NCBI GenBank assembly: GCA_047967505.1
Contig: CM106540.1
Length of the DNA: 64,000 bases
Source: Dipteris shenzhenensis
Lineage: Eukaryota > Polypodiophyta > Polypodiopsida > Gleicheniales
Reading direction: 5' to 3' (one strand)
Shown here: positions 1 through 10,379 of the stretch, piece after piece
Layout: the number at the start of each line of letters is the position of its first letter
Position numbering within the stretch: position 1 is the stretch's first letter
The notes under the pieces: generated by a model
What the model was told of the DNA's origin: nothing
Databases searched by the model: none
The model's input: only the letters and a program-made list of their open reading frames with translations
Translations under genes and position numbers: made by a program

Positions 1-197
1 CGGATGATTCCTCCTCAATGGCTGGAGGTTCTCTGCCATCCAAAAGCTACTTTACCTGCTTCAGGAATGGCCGTTGCCATTGTGGTTCTACAGGCTCTTC
101 TTTCTCTTCTTTATTGGGCAGTTCGGTCTATTGTTGATGATTTTACTAGATGGATATCCTAGTCTTGGTTGTCTGGGAAGGAAGCATCCTCCTCCAA

Positions 198-2351
198 TTA
201 ATGTGGCTGTTCTGAGAAGATCACATCATGACTTACTATTACCTTCTTGGTAACATGATTATAGAGATGGTAACCCTTCGCCTCTTCACTATAGCCCAAG
301 AAAATGAAGTTCTGGCTCTTCGGTTCCCATTTGGTCCTGTTGGCATTAGGGACATGCACAAAATAGTCACATGCAAAAACTCTGAAATGTACAGCTAAAG
401 GTTTCTTACTAGAAAAGGCCTGCAGTGGAGTCATTCCATTCACAGCCTTCGTGTACCTACGATTCAGAATGTAAATTGCCGTGTTACATGCTTCAGCCCA
501 GAAAGTCTTTGGCAAATCTTTCCCTTTCATCATACTCCTGCCCATTTCATGGATGACGTGCATCTTGCACTCTACTACTCCATTTTGCTGTGATGTATGT
601 GGCAGGGGTTTCTGCCTCTTGATCTTGTGACTTTTGCAGTAACTTTCGAATTCACTTGATGTGAACTTACCACCTCTGTCTGATCTCAACTTCTTCACCT
701 TCCTCCCCGTTTCTTTCTCAACCATTACATGCCATTCTTTGAACTTAATGAAAGCCTCATCTTTAGTCTTCAGGAAGTATATCCATATCCTTCTACTGTA
801 GTCATCGATCAGCGTCAAGAAGTAGTAGGAACCACCCAAAGCTTCTGTCTCCATCTTTTCGCAGAGGTTCATGTGAATGAGCTCTAGAGGAGCCTTTGCC
901 TTGCTGGCCTCTTTAGGAAAGGGCTCCCGATGCTGCTTGCCCATCATGCAAGCTTCACATACATCGGGCAGATCTATAATTTCTAGTAGGTCTGCAATCA
1001 TTCCACTTTTATGCATCTCCTTTAAAGAACTAAGGCTTAGATTACCAAACCTCTCATAACACACCTTAGTGTTGCTCACATTAGCTTGAGCACTGAAAGA
1101 TAAAAGTTCGTAGATGTTGTTGCACTGTGTACCTTTACCAATGACCTTCCCTTGAAGATGCAAAATCTATGTGCCATTCTTATCGAATTGAACTTTGAGA
1201 TCCCGATCCATGATTGTAGAGACAGACAACAGGTTCCTCTTGATATCTGGCACATAAGGAACATCGGAGAACCGTTTTACAACTCCATCTGACTTGAGAG
1301 CAATCGTACCTTTTCCTTTTGTTGGACATTTTGCATCATTGCCGACTACTACCAGGATGTCATTCCCTACCGAATGTAGAGAGGTATACCAATCCTTCTG
1401 ACTGGTCATGTGGCATGATGTACCACTGTCAATAATCCAAGGTTCATCTGCAGGTACATGAACTACCTCCATGCAAATCTCCTCAATTGCTATGAATAGC
1501 TCTATTGGTACTGCCTGCGCGCTGTTGCTGGACTCTTTCTTTACTCCGTTCTTCTCATCTGCAATCTTCTTCAGGTACTCATTCTGCTTGTGCCCTGCCT
1601 TGTTGCAATAGAAGCACTTGATCTTCTTCTTTCTCTTTTTATCATCAGAAGAAGATGGGTTACCAGAGTCCTTACCTTTCTTTGATCCAGCCGAGAAAGT
1701 CAAATCTTCTCCAGTCCTCATCTTTTGACGCATCTCCTCCTCCAAAAGCATCGCGCTGAAATCCTCAAAGTTGAGGGGCAAATTTCTATTCTGCGTATTC
1801 AGTGCCGTAACAAGACTGTCATACTTTGGTGGGAGAATCCGTATGCACCTTCGTGCTAAATTCTCGCTGGTGATGGTGATGCCGATCGCAGTCATCTGAT
1901 CGTGCAGATTCTTCACCCTGGTGATGAACTTCTCTATTGTTTCAGACTCAGACAGTTTCTCGTTCGTGAGTTGAGTCTCCAGATTCTGAATCTGCGTCTG
2001 ATTCGTGGTGTCGTACTGATTTTTCAAGACCGTCCATGCCTCCTCCGCTGTGGTGACATGTTGAATTAATGCCATGACAGAATCACTTACATTGCAGAAA
2101 ATAGAACATAGCGCATCTGCATTTCTTCTTGTCCACGCGAGAATCTCATCTGCAGTTGGTACTATCTATTGTCCTACATTAGCTGGATTATGTCTTGCAA
2201 TCGACTTCACGTCCACCCCAGTAGCAGTATCCCAAAGCTCGTATGCACTTAGGATGGTCTTCATCTTGAACTTCCAGAGTGGATAGTTAGTGCCATCCAA
2301 CTTTTCGCTTTCGTCGAACAGTGGGATTCGCAATTTTGCGGGCTAGGTCAT
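198..2351 (-). pseudogene. Copia gag-protease-integrase polyprotein, broken (element A)
   Basis: The frame starts at an ATG at 2351 but has in-frame TAG codons at its third codon, near 2169, and at 1166-1168. From the amino end there is a copia gag (KLDGTNYPLWKFKM), a zinc knuckle CFYCNKAGHKQNEY (last Cys replaced by Tyr), a retropepsin site WIIDSGTSCHMT, a pre-integrase zinc region (CEACMMGKQH) and the integrase core. In the core LIDDYSRR supplies the first Asp. The usual DNGGEF is DRGGKF and the usual ERKNR block is ECKMH, so the catalytic environment is damaged. All segments share one reading frame, which suggests decay mainly by point mutation. It is a dead copy or a source of non-coding transcripts at most. 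Confidence 0.88.
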
Positions 2352-2421
2352 CTCTCACAATCTGCTTGCAAACAAAAACACACTACCAAATCTTCTTGCT
2401 AGAGCCCAAGCTCTGATACCA

Positions 2422-3117
2422 TGTGAGAAAACAATACAACGTCTGTGCTCAACAGATAACAGGATCTTGTATGCAAGAGAGAAAAGCAGAAAGTATGGAG
2501 ACGCTGCCTCCCAACCGTGTGCTCCTATGTGAGAAGCTTCGATGGTGTGCTGAAAATAGTAGAGGACGGAGGCTGGATGCTAAGGAATCAGGGTTGCTAT
2601 AGCCAGTCATGATAATGGGCTTCATGGGCTTGCTCTTATATAGCCACCAGTCGTAGTCGGTTAGATCTAATTGGGAGACTGACCTAGTCCACCCAAAACG
2701 GCCGACCGGAGGTTGGTCCCGAAATAGGCCACCGACCACATGATAGAACTGTGGCACAGAATAGAGCAACTGACCTATGGATGCCGTTTGGCCTAGAGCC
2801 ATCCGAGATCATCTGGGGCTCTAAACAAGCCCCGTAACCCGAGAGTGGGCTGCCCCGTGAAATGCTCCATCTACACTCAATGCGGCGGTCAGTCATGGGA
2901 TGCCTTCCTGCACTTGCATGTAGCCTAGTTAGCAGTGTGCCAACTCTATCTAAAGCTGTCTAGCCATCAAGTTACACATGGCCTCCATCTAGTGTCCAAA
3001 CCTTGATTTACCGGATAACCGAGCTACTCAAATTTCTTCTTCTCATATGGGGGGCTTACAAGTAGAGTTAGCTGGTTCCCGCATAGTTACATGAGAGTGG
3101 AGCATTGATATCTAACA
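2422..3117 (-). repeat. 5' LTR of copia element A
   Basis: The inner edge directly abuts the primer-binding site. On the minus strand the LTR would begin TGTTAGATATC (3117) and end TCTCACA (2422), keeping the TG...CA rule. A TATA-like GGCTATATAAGA lies at about 2633-2648. Near 3049-3062 it carries a GTAAGCCCCCCATATGAG block related to a motif in the LTRs of elements B, C and D. The outer edge is inferred from the TG and from the interrupted frame beyond it, since the partner LTR is outside the window. Confidence 0.7.
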
Positions 3118-3122
3118 TGGCT

Positions 3123-4632
3123 AAGTCTTAGACAAGCCATATATGCATCACACAAGGGACCCATCTCTTCTACTCTAATTCTCAACTTTCTAGCCAGCTC
3201 TGGAGAGATGAAGTTGGCCTTTGCTCTGGAATCGAAAAGCATCAAAGCTGGCTAGTCTCTTATATTGCCCCATGCCCGGCATAACTCTGTAGCATGTGTA
3301 GTCTGAATAGCCCAACCAAGTCTGGCAAAAGACTAGTAGTGGGCTTGGGCTTTGGGCTTGGGCTTTTTATTCTTCTAATCAATCCTCTTTTCCTCCTTGC
3401 GCTCACCCTGCTTAGTAGGAGGGATCTTCCGCTTTTTATGGGGGCATTTAAAAGCCCTGTGGCCTTCCTCCTTGCAAATATAACATTGTTGGCCTCATAA
3501 AGAATTTGCTTTTCTTCATTTGACATACGGGTTGGTACTCGCCTCTGTCCTACAACAAACTTTGCCTTCATGGGCTGTGAAAACTTTTTGAACTTCTTAG
3601 GGGATTCTGTATTGCTTCCCTTTGACCTTGATGTCTCCTATGAGCTTCCTTTATTGTACAAATATTAGGGCCTTCAATCAGTATTGCATCCCATTGAAGG
3701 TTTCAAACTTTACAGTTGCTCCTCCCTTCTTGTAATCTTTTAATTTGCCTTTAAGGGTCAGATTGTCATAAACGGGGGGCTATAAAACTGGTGGGGGCAT
3801 CACTACTCCCACATTCGGAGCCATTTCACCCGTACCCATGGTAGGGTTTGGCATTCCAAGTCCCACTCCCTGCATCTGTGGCATATTCCAAGTATCGCAC
3901 ATTGTCCTAGGAATTCATGTCTACATTCTAGGTTGCATCCCAATGTTTGAGTACATCATATTGGAATTTGCAAGGGGCATTCCACCCATCATAAGTTGCT
4001 GGAATTTTTGCATTCCGAGCTGTGTGTTGCCTATGAAGCTACCTGGCATTCTAGGTGCCTCTGTGAATGGTGCCACCATTGCCTAAAAAACTGATCCCCC
4101 CTCCGAAGTATCATGGCTGTATGGTGGGCTGAGGAAGGGCTTGTTGTCCCTGATTGAATGAATGGAAGTTGGCATCACTCGCTACAGGGGTGAGTGGGGG
4201 CATCTCTAAAGGCTGTCCACCACTGAAAGAAATGTGCCTTTGAGTCTTCATATGCTTCTTTTGTTTCTTTTGACCTGACTTTTTGCTTCCAGGGGAAACA
4301 ACCATATGGGGAGGAGCTTGCATAATCTCCATGACAGCATGTTGCAACTGCGAGACAGGGCTCCTGCTACACTTTGCATTCGAAGCTAAAAAAGGGCATT
4401 GGGATCAAGCTCCTTTGCCTCATCTACCTCATCCTATGAGTCCTCAGTGGCATGCTCAAGAGAAAATGGATTTGCCCCACTACCTTGTTGGTCATCACCT
4501 CTGCTGATGCTATTCTTCTCTTCAAAGCTCTGTCTTCCTCCTGCCCCTCCTACTCAGAGATGTTTGATGACCTCTCATGGTGTGACATGCTTGTTGAGAT
4601 TGATGGCTATAGAAACAATTGCAATGAAAGTT
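3123..4632 (-). pseudogene. Degenerate gag and retropepsin relic, probably Ty3/gypsy
   Basis: On the minus strand a CCHC knuckle CYICKEEGHRAFKC followed by a basic stretch (PHKKRKI) is readable at about 3430-3488. Farther on, at about 3185-3255, is a retropepsin-like segment FDSRAKANFISPELARKL, which resembles the gypsy-type DSGA..NFIS protease with Gly replaced by Arg. The upstream part (to about 4630) reads as a Gln/Pro-rich gag-like frame with many stops. Element A interrupts the protease at 3117 and element G interrupts the upstream part at 4637. Gypsy rather than copia is preferred from the protease form, but no RT is present to confirm it. Confidence 0.6.
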
Positions 4633-4637
4633 TCCTT

Positions 4638-4935
4638 TGTTGGGATGTCTCAAGGTGTATGCCTCAGGCACACCTTATGTTTCTATGTGTGAGTGCTAGA
4701 GGCACAGTTAGGTGCCCACAAGCACAGTTAGGTGGTGGAAAAGCCACATAGGATGATTGAGAGAATCTAGGAGCAGATTGAGGAGATGATTGTGGAGCTC
4801 TGAAGTCATCAGTGATGTCAGTGAGCATGTATGAGGTGCCTACTTAAGGACCTCACTCTTCTTCATTCTACAAGCAAGTAAAGCAAGTATTCTGAGTTTG
4901 TGTCCACTCTTTGCTTTCCTTTCAGCTTTCCAACA
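4638..4935 (+). repeat. 5' LTR of element G
   Basis: Begins TGTTGGGATGTCTC and ends CTTTCCAACA, directly followed by the primer-binding site. It includes a short internal duplication of AGGCACAGTTAGGTG-like sequence (about 4698-4735). Confidence 0.93.
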
Positions 4936-5794
4936 TGGTATCAGAGCCCTTTGATCCCCCTTGAGCCCATTTCTACCACATCATCATCTTCTTCTTCATC
5001 TTCTTCTTCTCCATTTTCCTCTTTCTTTCCAAAATCTTTGAGAGCTTGGTTCTCCACCTACAAACGACCATTGCCCAAACCCTTTGAGCTGGAAACTCCT
5101 CTAGTATGGGCGAACTTCCACCTGCAAGCAATTGAAGAAAAAAACGTCTGTGGTGGCTGCCATTCTCCAAAGAGCGAATTTCTTCTATTGCTCAATACTC
5201 CCTGCCTGCTCTGCCATTGCCTGAGCCCTCTTAGGAGTAGATGGGCGACCTCAAGCCAAAGCTTTTGAGCCATTTTTCAGGTCATTTGGTTCAGTAACGA
5301 GGGAGAAATCGTCAAAACTCAGTTTTAGGCTGTAGTGACTCTCCCGGGCAAAAGTGCGCACCATTTCGTCCAACCTCTGTGCTGGACCCTCTCTGGTATA
5401 TGAGCTTTCTTTTGCTTCAGAAAGCCCTCTTTTCCTTGCTTTAAAGAGTGAGCTACAAGCCCTCCAAGTTCAGCCTTTTGGTTTTGACAGTTTTGGACAA
5501 GTTTTTGAAGATGATGCTACATAAAATGCTACTCTAGCATTTCTGGTTTTTTTGAAGCTTTCAATAACTTCAGTACAAGTGTGGCTTTAGTTTTGTTTTG
5601 AATTACTAGACCTGTTTTTGATTGGAAAGTTCTCATTTTAAGCCACCTCTGTGAAGCATGTAGAAGAAGCATCATTGTTTGAAATCTGGTCACTACTCTT
5701 TGCTACATCAAGTGCTCATATTTTGGAAGTCTTTCAGTTATTTTTGCCTTGTAAGAGAGATAGACACTGCCCAATATCTGGGTTAGACCCTCTC

Positions 5795-6622
5795 ATGGCT
5801 ACCATATTTAATCTTGAGAAGTTCAATGGAAAGGGCTTCCATACATGGCAAATGAAGGTAAAATTTGCATTGATGAGGGAGAACTTATGGGGACTTGTTA
5901 AACCTACTCCTACCGCTTCTTCTACGGCCTCCAATGCTAGAGAATCTTCAACTCCGACATGACCGGCAAGGGATCCAGCAAGAGAAGAAAAGGCATATGG
6001 TATCATTGCTCTTGCTTTGGGTGATGATTATATACACCATATCTCTGACTTAGAGTCTCCTTCGGAAGCTTGGCAGAAGCTAGACATGATTTTTGGTGCA
6101 AGCTCTCACATCTCTAAACTATCACTTACAATCTCTTTTTTTGAATTAAAGATGGCAAGTGGTACTACTTTAGCAGCTCATGTCAACTATATGCAGAGTC
6201 TTATGACTCAATTAACTTCTATCAACTCTCCTATCACTCCTGATGATGCTATGGCAGTGTTACTTAAGAGTATGCCTGAAGGATTTGATCACATTGTTAG
6301 CACTTTGAAGAATCTTCCTAATCCTAATCTTGAAGGTATTATCTCTGCTCTCCAAGAAGAAGAAAGGCATATGGAGATAAGGAAAGGCAATGACACTGCT
6401 TATGTTATGAAATTCCAGAAGGGCAAGTATCCTTGCAATCACTGTGGAAAGACAAATCACCTTTCAAAGGACTGCTTCAAAGTTAATCCATGCAAGCACT
6501 GTGGCAAGAACAACCATAATGAGAAGTTTTGCAGAGCCAAAGAAAAGATAGAAAATGCAAATCTACTTACAGTTAATGAGCCTCCACAAGATGAGGCATC
6601 CTTTGAAGATTATGCATTTTAA
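5795..6622 (+). pseudogene. Copia-type gag with two CCHC zinc knuckles and one in-frame stop (element G)
   Basis: The frame opens with an ATG at 5795 (MATIFNLEKFNG) and runs 275 codons to a TAA at 6622, with a single TGA at 5960-5962 that splits it into two same-frame pieces. The N-terminal part carries the copia gag signature (HTWQMKVKFALMRENLW). The middle has the UBN2-like segment with AVLLKSMPEGFDHIV. The C-terminus has two adjacent intact knuckles, CNHCGKTNHLSKDC and CKHCGKNNHNEKFC. Gag would form the virus-like particle and bind RNA. The stop could have come from an Arg CGA codon by C-to-T change; an intact sibling copy may exist elsewhere. No enzymatic domain follows. Confidence 0.88.
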
Positions 6623-6998
6623 ACACATCTCTATGTATGCTCCAGATCTCTCTTTTTATGTCAAGGTACTCAGCCTGGATAGTCCTCCAAAATGAATGAA
6701 AATAAACTATTGTGTTTTGTGTGTTTTGTAAACACCTCTGGTCACCTTATGATGTAGGCCATGTGTATGTTTTGTTCCATGGTACCTCTTGCAGACATTG
6801 TGTGCATGTACATGTAGGGGAAATAACCATTGGAAGGTCTTTTTGTATCCCTTTTTGTTTACCTTACACCCATGGGAACCCTTGCTAGCATGAGAACCTA
6901 GCCATAGATTTATCCTTGACCACCATGAGATGGCATGAGAAACTATGAGACTAGATGTATCCTTGACATAGCCTGAGGCATTCCCTTGAGGGGGGCTT

Positions 6999-7296
6999 TG
7001 TTGGGATATCTCAAGGTGTATGCCTCAGGCACACCTTATGTTTCTATGTGTGAGTGCTAGAGGCACAGTTAGGTGCCCACAAGCACAGTTAGGTGGTGGA
7101 AAAGCCACATAGGATGATTGAGAGAATCTAGGAGCAGATTGAGGAGATGATTGTGGAGCTCTGAAGTCATCAGTGGTGTCAGTGAGCATGTATGAGGTGC
7201 CTACTTAAGGACCTCACTCTTCTTCATTCTACAAGCAAGTAAAGCAAGTATTCTGAGTTTGTGTCCACTCTTTGCTTTCCTTTCAGCTTTCCAACA
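6999..7296 (+). repeat. 3' LTR of element G
   Basis: Near-identical copy of 4638-4935. The visible differences are GGGATATC against GGGATGTC and CAGTGGTGTC against CAGTGATGTC. It is preceded by the purine tract TTGAGGGGGGCTT and followed by the TCCTT target duplication. Confidence 0.93.
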
Positions 7297-7301
7297 TCCT
7301 T

Positions 7302-7860
7302 CACCCAAAACTACCAGGGAAAATGGTGACTATCCTGGCAATGGAAACACCACTAAAATCGTCTTAACTAAAAGTACAGTAATCTTCTTCTACTCAGTCA
7401 TAGACTTCATAAATATTCGAGATATGTGGGCAATGATCTCTGTAGAAGCTAAGCTTCACCAAGAGCTCATTCAATTCTAACTAGTTTTGGAATGTTGTAT
7501 CTACAAAAGATCCTCATGTATGATCGGGTTGACCTCATGATACAGGAGTGGGGAAAAAGGCAATCAATGCTGTATTGGAGGGGAGGAAGTCTATCCATAT
7601 TTAATCCCAGTCGCACAAACCATCTCACTATTTGTGCAAACCAACATCTTTGGTCGCTTGCCATCACTGATAGCGCCATGGAAGAGGACAATGCTAACCA
7701 TGGTGATCTGCTGCATCCAAAGGTGTGATCCCATATGCCCTAACTTGATAAAGCAAGTAATGACCTGAAATGCTGCATCGAGCTACAATGGTGAAGATCC
7801 AAACTCAACCTAGATGATCTGGTGAGGAACTGATGGCTTATGGTGAATCATCCATATTTA
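7302..7860 (-). other. Continuation of the disrupted host sequence of element G, no gene recognised
   Basis: This stretch resumes the sequence that G split at the TCCTT duplication, so it probably belongs to the same minus-strand retroelement relic as 3123-4632. The minus-strand frame 7691-7467 has no motif I recognise, and neither strand gives a supportable domain. Confidence 0.35.
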
Positions 7861-8072
7861 TATATATTTTATTTATTTATTTATTTAGTTATTGAAAATT
7901 TAAAAAATACATTTGAATGAGAAGGCTTGAATTTTCAAATTCAAAATTTGAAATTTGAAAACAAAACATTGAAGATAGAGAGGAAGAAGGAGAGGGGGGG
8001 AAAGAGAGAGTGGCTTTCGAATAGTGGCTTAGTTTGAAAGTGAGAAAGAGTGGGAGATAAGGAAAGAGAGAG

Positions 8073-8116
<44 letters not shown>

Positions 8117-8533
8117 CACCTCAAAGTCAGAAGCTACCCAAAATTCATGAAGGGATTCGTGAAGGGAAGCATGATCCAAGGAGCTATTTGGAATCCAAAA
8201 TGTGAAGGGATTTAGAAGGAAGCATGATCCAAGGAGCTCCATGGAAGGACCTCCAACCAAAACGTGCACGAATGTGGACGCTGCATGGAAGTATCTACAT
8301 GGAAGGCTGCTCAGAATCCAAATCATGGATCCGTGGATCTCACACAAGGAACGAACATATTCGTGGATCTCACAAACAAAAGGAGTTGCACAGACGTCGG
8401 AATGTGGATTCATGGATTCATGGAAGGAGCTACATATATATTTTAATAATATAGTTGTTCTTTCAAGAAAAAACATTACATATTAACATTATGTTTATTT
8501 GACATTGCATGCATATATATAGTCTTGTGATCT

Positions 8534-8571
<38 letters not shown>

Positions 8572-8794
8572 TCATATAAAATATACATCAGACAACTATT
8601 ATATACTAGATAATTATGTTTTTGCTTAATTAAACATTTCTTTTAATTAACTAGTTACTCTCTCTCTCTCTCTCTCTCTCTCTATAATGTTAATATATAA
8701 TGTTAATATTTTAAAACATAATGTTAATATATAATGTTAATTAAACATTATGTTAAAAATAAATAAATAAATAAATAATATATATATATATGAG

Positions 8795-8834
<40 letters not shown>

Positions 8835-8880
8835 TTCCCCCCCCCCCACAACCCTTTATTGTAATGCATTAAATAATTTT
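7860..8880. repeat. Microsatellite-rich, AT-rich block
   Basis: Contains a pure GA run (about 8074-8115), CT runs (about 8536-8566, 8658-8683 and 8795-8832), a TA run (about 8779-8791), AAAT repeats (8757-8778) and an 11-base C run (about 8837-8847). At 8110-8245 the phrase GCATGATCCAAGGAGCT occurs twice, so there is also a short direct duplication. Reading frames here are by-products of the repeats. Confidence 0.9.
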
Positions 8881-9126
8881 AAACACCTGGTTTCCATGAT
8901 GGGTGGCACATCAGATGTTTTAGTACATCATTATAGAAGCTCACACCTTAATCCAAATGCACTTGTGGTTGGCGATAAATTTTTAATGGTTATAAGTTCT
9001 CATAGGGAGCCCTAGTATCAAAAGAAATAACATGTTCATGTCCTCATGCCACACCTTTGCACTTGGAAAATAATTCATACTTTCATGGAATTTTTGTCTA
9101 GACCCACTCCTCACATGGATTCTAGA

Positions 9127-9790
9127 GATTAGCACCAATGCCTTGGTGCCCATCTCCATTTGAGTCTCGGATTATGGAGAATGGCACTAGTGCCAATCTC
9201 TATTTGAGTCTGGGGTTATGGAGAATGGCACTGGTGCCAATCCCCAATTTGAAGCTGGGATTAAAGAGAATAGCAATGGTGCCAATCTCCATTTGAGCAG
9301 AGATTATGGAGAAAGGCATTGGTGCCATTCTTCATTTATATTTGACAATTTTAAGACCCACATGGAGATTGGCACCAGTGCCATTCTCTGGAATCCCACA
9401 TGGAGTTTTGCACCAGTGCCATTCTCCACAAACCCACATGAAGATTGACAACAGTGCCATTCTATATGTGGGTGATTGGCATGAGTCCCATTCTCTACAA
9501 TCCCACATGGAGATTAGCACCCGTACCATTCACCATGTGGGCTTGTGGATAATGGCATAGGCCGTGTGAGTCTGACAAATTTAAGATTTCCTAATGGAGA
9601 ATGGCACTAGTGCCAATCTCCATGTGGGTTTATGGAGATTGTCACCACTGCCATTATCCCCACAAACCCAAATGGAGATTGGCACTATTGCCGTCATCCC
9701 ATTCCTTAATTTTGGAGAATGGCACTAGTGCTATTCTCCATGTGGGTTTTTAGAGAATGGTACTAGTTCCATTCTCCAAAACCGCACATA
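9127..9790. repeat. Tandem array of about 16 imperfect palindromic units
   Basis: Units of roughly 38-45 bp repeat the self-complementary core GGAGAATGGCACTAGTGCC followed by ATTCTCCA or AATCTCCA. Clear copies begin near 9174, 9216, 9306, 9358, 9592, 9714 and 9752. Spacers are variants of TTTGAGTCTGGG in the left part and of CATGTGGGTT or ACAAACCCACAT in the right part. Each unit could form a hairpin of 10-13 bp. No coding content. Confidence 0.88.
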
Positions 9791-10379
9791 GTAAATGTTT
9801 TTGGACTTTGTCAATTCAACAGGTCATTGATGCTTTTGGACTTTGTTAATTCAACAAGTATTTGATGCTTTTGGACTTTGTTCAGTAATGATTGTATTGG
9901 TGTGGGTATTGAGAAGAAAGAACAAATTACAGGAAGTGACTTAGGATCTTCTGTGCAAGATATCGACTCTCTCAGCCTAGTTAAGTGGCCCATCAAGCAG
10001 ATTACCTTACTTGATGGAAGCCCATTCCAACAACATGTGCCCATGGACTAGGTTACTGGCATAGATGAGGTGGTCAATGATGTGCCCATGGATACACTTT
10101 CATTTAATAGGGTCCTTAAACAAAGAGATCCTCCCTCGTCGTCAATGTACAAAATGTCACTAGAGTCAATGCAGGAGCTTTCTTCCATTGATTGTTGTGG
10201 GAGTAGTTGTTGCCAGTATGTTGAGTGAGACTTCTTAATGATTGTAAGGAAGAACTTTTTGGGTAGCTCCTTGGAGCCTCGAACAAACTTTATATACGAT
10301 GTGTTGTCAATGGCTTGGCATCATGACTGCGCTAGCAGGATACGCTACAACTTCAGGGTAAATAGTTGAGATGTGTGTT
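9791..10379. other. No gene recognised
   Basis: A short direct repeat GATGCTTTTGGACTTTGTT is present near 9826-9890. The rest gives interrupted frames on both strands and may be decayed upstream sequence of the relic that follows. Confidence 0.4.

Larger units (their letters stand above)
1..3117 (-). mobile_element. Ty1/copia LTR retrotransposon A, truncated by the window edge
   Basis: Reading leftwards there is an LTR (2422-3117), a primer-binding site at 2410-2421 (TGGTATCAGAGC on the minus strand, matching the 3' end of initiator Met-tRNA, typical of plant copia elements), then gag, protease and integrase in the copia order. Reverse transcriptase and RNase H would lie left of position 1, as would the other LTR. 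Decayed reading frame continues from 197 to 1. The outer LTR edge falls inside an older retropepsin-like frame at 3118 onward, so A inserted into another retroelement. Copia assignment rests on the order PR-INT and on the motifs; the exact family is unknown. Confidence 0.88.
4638..7296 (+). mobile_element. Short gag-only LTR retrotransposon G (TR-GAG-like, non-autonomous)
   Basis: Two 298-bp LTRs (4638-4935 and 6999-7296) differ at only two positions that I can see, both transitions. They are flanked by a perfect 5-bp target duplication TCCTT (4633-4637 and 7297-7301). A Met-tRNA primer site TGGTATCAGAGCC starts immediately after the 5' LTR at 4936, and a purine tract GAGGGGGG precedes the 3' LTR. 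The 2.06-kb interior encodes only a gag with two zinc knuckles; there is no protease, integrase or RT. This matches the described TR-GAG class of plant non-autonomous elements, which rely on enzymes from a related autonomous copia. Confidence 0.93.

Noticed and set aside
2410-2421. tRNA gene fragments suggested by TGGTATCAGAGC-type sequence at several places
   Set aside because: They are 12-14 base primer-binding sites next to LTRs, with no cloverleaf or A/B boxes around them.
2449-2896. Open frames of 117 and 70 codons on the minus strand
   Set aside because: They lie entirely within the LTR of element A, have no domain, and depend on alternative starts.
8202-8486. Overlapping plus-strand frames of 60-94 codons
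   Set aside because: They run through a short direct duplication beside microsatellites, and no motif is visible in any of the three frames.
9127-9790. Possible CRISPR array
   Set aside because: Units are palindromic and diverged, with no unique spacers of constant length, in an evidently eukaryotic nuclear context.
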